Positions 4,664-5,876 of a stretch of 5,876 nucleotides of DNA are shown here, one piece after another; position 1 is the stretch's first letter, and the number at the start of each line of letters is the position of its first letter. The position numbers and the translations under genes were made by a program. Source of the DNA: Verrucomicrobiia bacterium (GTDB lineage Bacteria > Verrucomicrobiota > Verrucomicrobiia > Limisphaerales > Palsa-1400); contig JAICXV010000174.1 of the NCBI GenBank assembly GCA_025934545.1, positions 1-5,876 on the forward strand. Reading direction: 5' to 3'. Under the pieces are notes generated by a model that worked only from the letters and a program-made list of their open reading frames with translations, was not told the origin of the DNA and ran no database searches.

Positions 4664-5876
4664 CTACTCCACCGAAATTTTATCAAGGTGAGAAGACAAC
4701 ACGTTGCTGACGCGAAGTCCTTCACCAATCGGATCCGTTATACGAATACCATCACAGGTCAGCCCGCGGCAGTTATGAATGTCAAGGTAGCCATTCTCGA
4801 TGGTAAGATTACGAATCGCGAAATTAAGTTTCGGCGCGGTCTCCATTTTTGAAGCGTCGGCCACTCCTTCGATCACAAACTCACCGTCGGTGAGATGAAT
4901 ATCATCGAGTTCGCAATCGTGAGCATGGCGTATTCGAATTCTTTTATTCTCCGCTTTCACATGTCGCATCAGGACACCGGCGACATTCGAAAGGAACACG
5001 CTATCATCCTTGCATTCCTTCGCGCTCAAGTCCGAGATCTCGATCCCGAACCGCCACCACTTATCATCGCCACTCATGGGCTGGTTGAAATTCGCCACCA
5101 GAAAACCGGAACTGCAACCCACGGCCACGACTTTGGAAATAGTAATCCCGCGACTGGCCAGCCACGACCAACTGTGCTTGTTGCTCTCCTTCTTCCCGCA
5201 ATCGGCGATGACGGCACGCAGCTTGCCCTCAACCGTCACATTCGAAAGCGCCACATTCACCGCGCCCGCCAACCGCACTCCATTCGCCGTCCCGCCTTTC
5301 GCATAAATTTTGGTCGCGGTGGAATCGTTCGAATTCCATTCGCCAAAATCCGCGCGCGCAAACGCGCCGGGATATCCCTTATAACCATTGGTCGCAGTAT
5401 CATCCTGATAGGTGACGAACGAGAGCGTGTCATCGCCGGTCTCAACCCCGGTCACACCGGAAACATGGATTCGACGACAGGCATTGAAGTGCAACCCATC
5501 CGCGTGAGTTCGCGCCACGCGAAAATTCTTCACATCAATATCCGAACAGCCCATAAAAACTGCTCCCGCCTGCGGGCTCAACTCCGCGCTACACTCGATA
5601 AAGTGAATGTTCGAGATGCACTTGTCCGCGTCCGGTAACCCTTGGAACCGAACCGCATCGCCCATGCTCCTGGTGCTGGCTTTCTTCGCCCATTTCACAG
5701 CGACGTTCGTCAGCCTGATGTTGTGGCATGGCCCACGAAAAACGATGCCGTGTCCGAAATCGCCCGCGCCGTCTTGAGGATTCAAATTATCCATCAGCAG
5801 GACTGCATCTGTATCAAAGAGGATCGTCACATCCGAGATCCCAACAAATTCAATACCATTCTGCATCCCTTTCTGT
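4664..5876 (-). CDS. Right-handed parallel beta-helix protein, GH28/pectate-lyase-like (N-terminus outside window)
   Basis: The reading frame is open from the stop at 4664 to the window edge, passing the ATG at 5866 with upstream codons Q-K-G, so the true start is beyond the window and at least 403 residues are present. Counting from the internal Met at 5866, the chain is built of short repeats of the kind I-x-N/D-V/I-x-V followed by polar turns, the pattern of a right-handed parallel beta-helix (for example IRLTNVAV, VNVALSNVTV, FAIRNLTI, CDGIRI). THADGLHF (Asp123) and ETGDDTLSF (Asp145-Asp146) resemble the NTD and GDD catalytic segments of GH28 polygalacturonases. The following GHG-like turn reads ANGVRLAG, without the His, so a classical polygalacturonase mechanism is uncertain. 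It most likely acts on, or binds, a polysaccharide; no export signal can be seen because the start is missing. It ends cleanly, with a candidate terminator after it. Confidence 0.82.
   Translation of the reverse strand, partial: QKGMQNGIEFVGISDVTILFDTDAVLLMDNLNPQDGAGDFGHGIVFRGPCHNIRLTNVAVKWAKKASTRSMGDAVRFQGLPDADKCISNIHFIECSAELSPQAGAVFMGCSDIDVKNFRVARTHADGLHFNACRRIHVSGVTGVETGDDTLSFVTYQDDTATNGYKGYPGAFARADFGEWNSNDSTATKIYAKGGTANGVRLAGAVNVALSNVTVEGKLRAVIADCGKKESNKHSWSWLASRGITISKVVAVGCSSGFLVANFNQPMSGDDKWWRFGIEISDLSAKECKDDSVFLSNVAGVLMRHVKAENKRIRIRHAHDCELDDIHLTDGEFVIEGVADASKMETAPKLNFAIRNLTIENGYLDIHNCRGLTCDGIRITDPIGEGLRVSNVLSSHLDKISVE

Noticed and set aside
4895..5638. Plus-strand frame of 247 codons inside the beta-helix gene
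   Set aside because: It is antisense to a continuous beta-helix repeat protein and has no recognisable motif of its own.

Overview
The window looks like a chromosomal segment of a Verrucomicrobia/Planctomycetes-type Gram-negative bacterium of moderate GC content. This is inferred from two things: a prepilin-like protein with an H-x9-D[G/A] motif, a protein type common in those phyla, and the mix of an exported YHYH-domain protein, a lipoprotein cyclophilin and a large beta-helix protein. No tRNA, rRNA, CRISPR array, transposase or phage gene was seen.

Layout. Positions 1-1100, minus strand: two tandem cyclophilin-type peptidyl-prolyl isomerase genes. The upstream one (390-1100) encodes a lipoprotein. 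The downstream one (1-371, cut by the window edge) lacks a signal peptide. They are 18 bases apart and share a colinear, gapless repeat, so they look like an operon made by duplication. Positions 1101-1227: divergent intergenic region. Positions 1228-2310, plus strand: prepilin-like protein with the H-x9-D motif, then a long Pro/Ser/Thr/Ala linker and a second, C-terminal membrane helix. Positions 2345-3130, minus strand: M14/AstE-like metallopeptidase or deacylase, convergent with the prepilin gene, with conservative-looking zinc ligands but replaced catalytic and substrate-binding residues. Positions 3185-4459, minus strand: secreted YHYH-domain protein that seems to stop inside its C-terminal beta domain. 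Positions 4460-4663: a candidate promoter and several inverted repeats. Positions 4664-5876, minus strand: C-terminal part of a right-handed beta-helix protein that keeps part of the GH28-like Asp signature; its start lies beyond the window.

How the genes fit together. Four of the five proteins could act in or across the cell envelope (lipoprotein foldase, pseudopilin, YHYH protein and, by family habit, the beta-helix protein), but nothing shows that they form one pathway. The YHYH and M14 genes are co-oriented, 54 bases apart, and could be co-transcribed. I see no convincing undescribed multi-gene system. The best leads are the doubly anchored prepilin-like protein, the M14 protein with its altered active site, and the lipoprotein/cytosolic cyclophilin pair.
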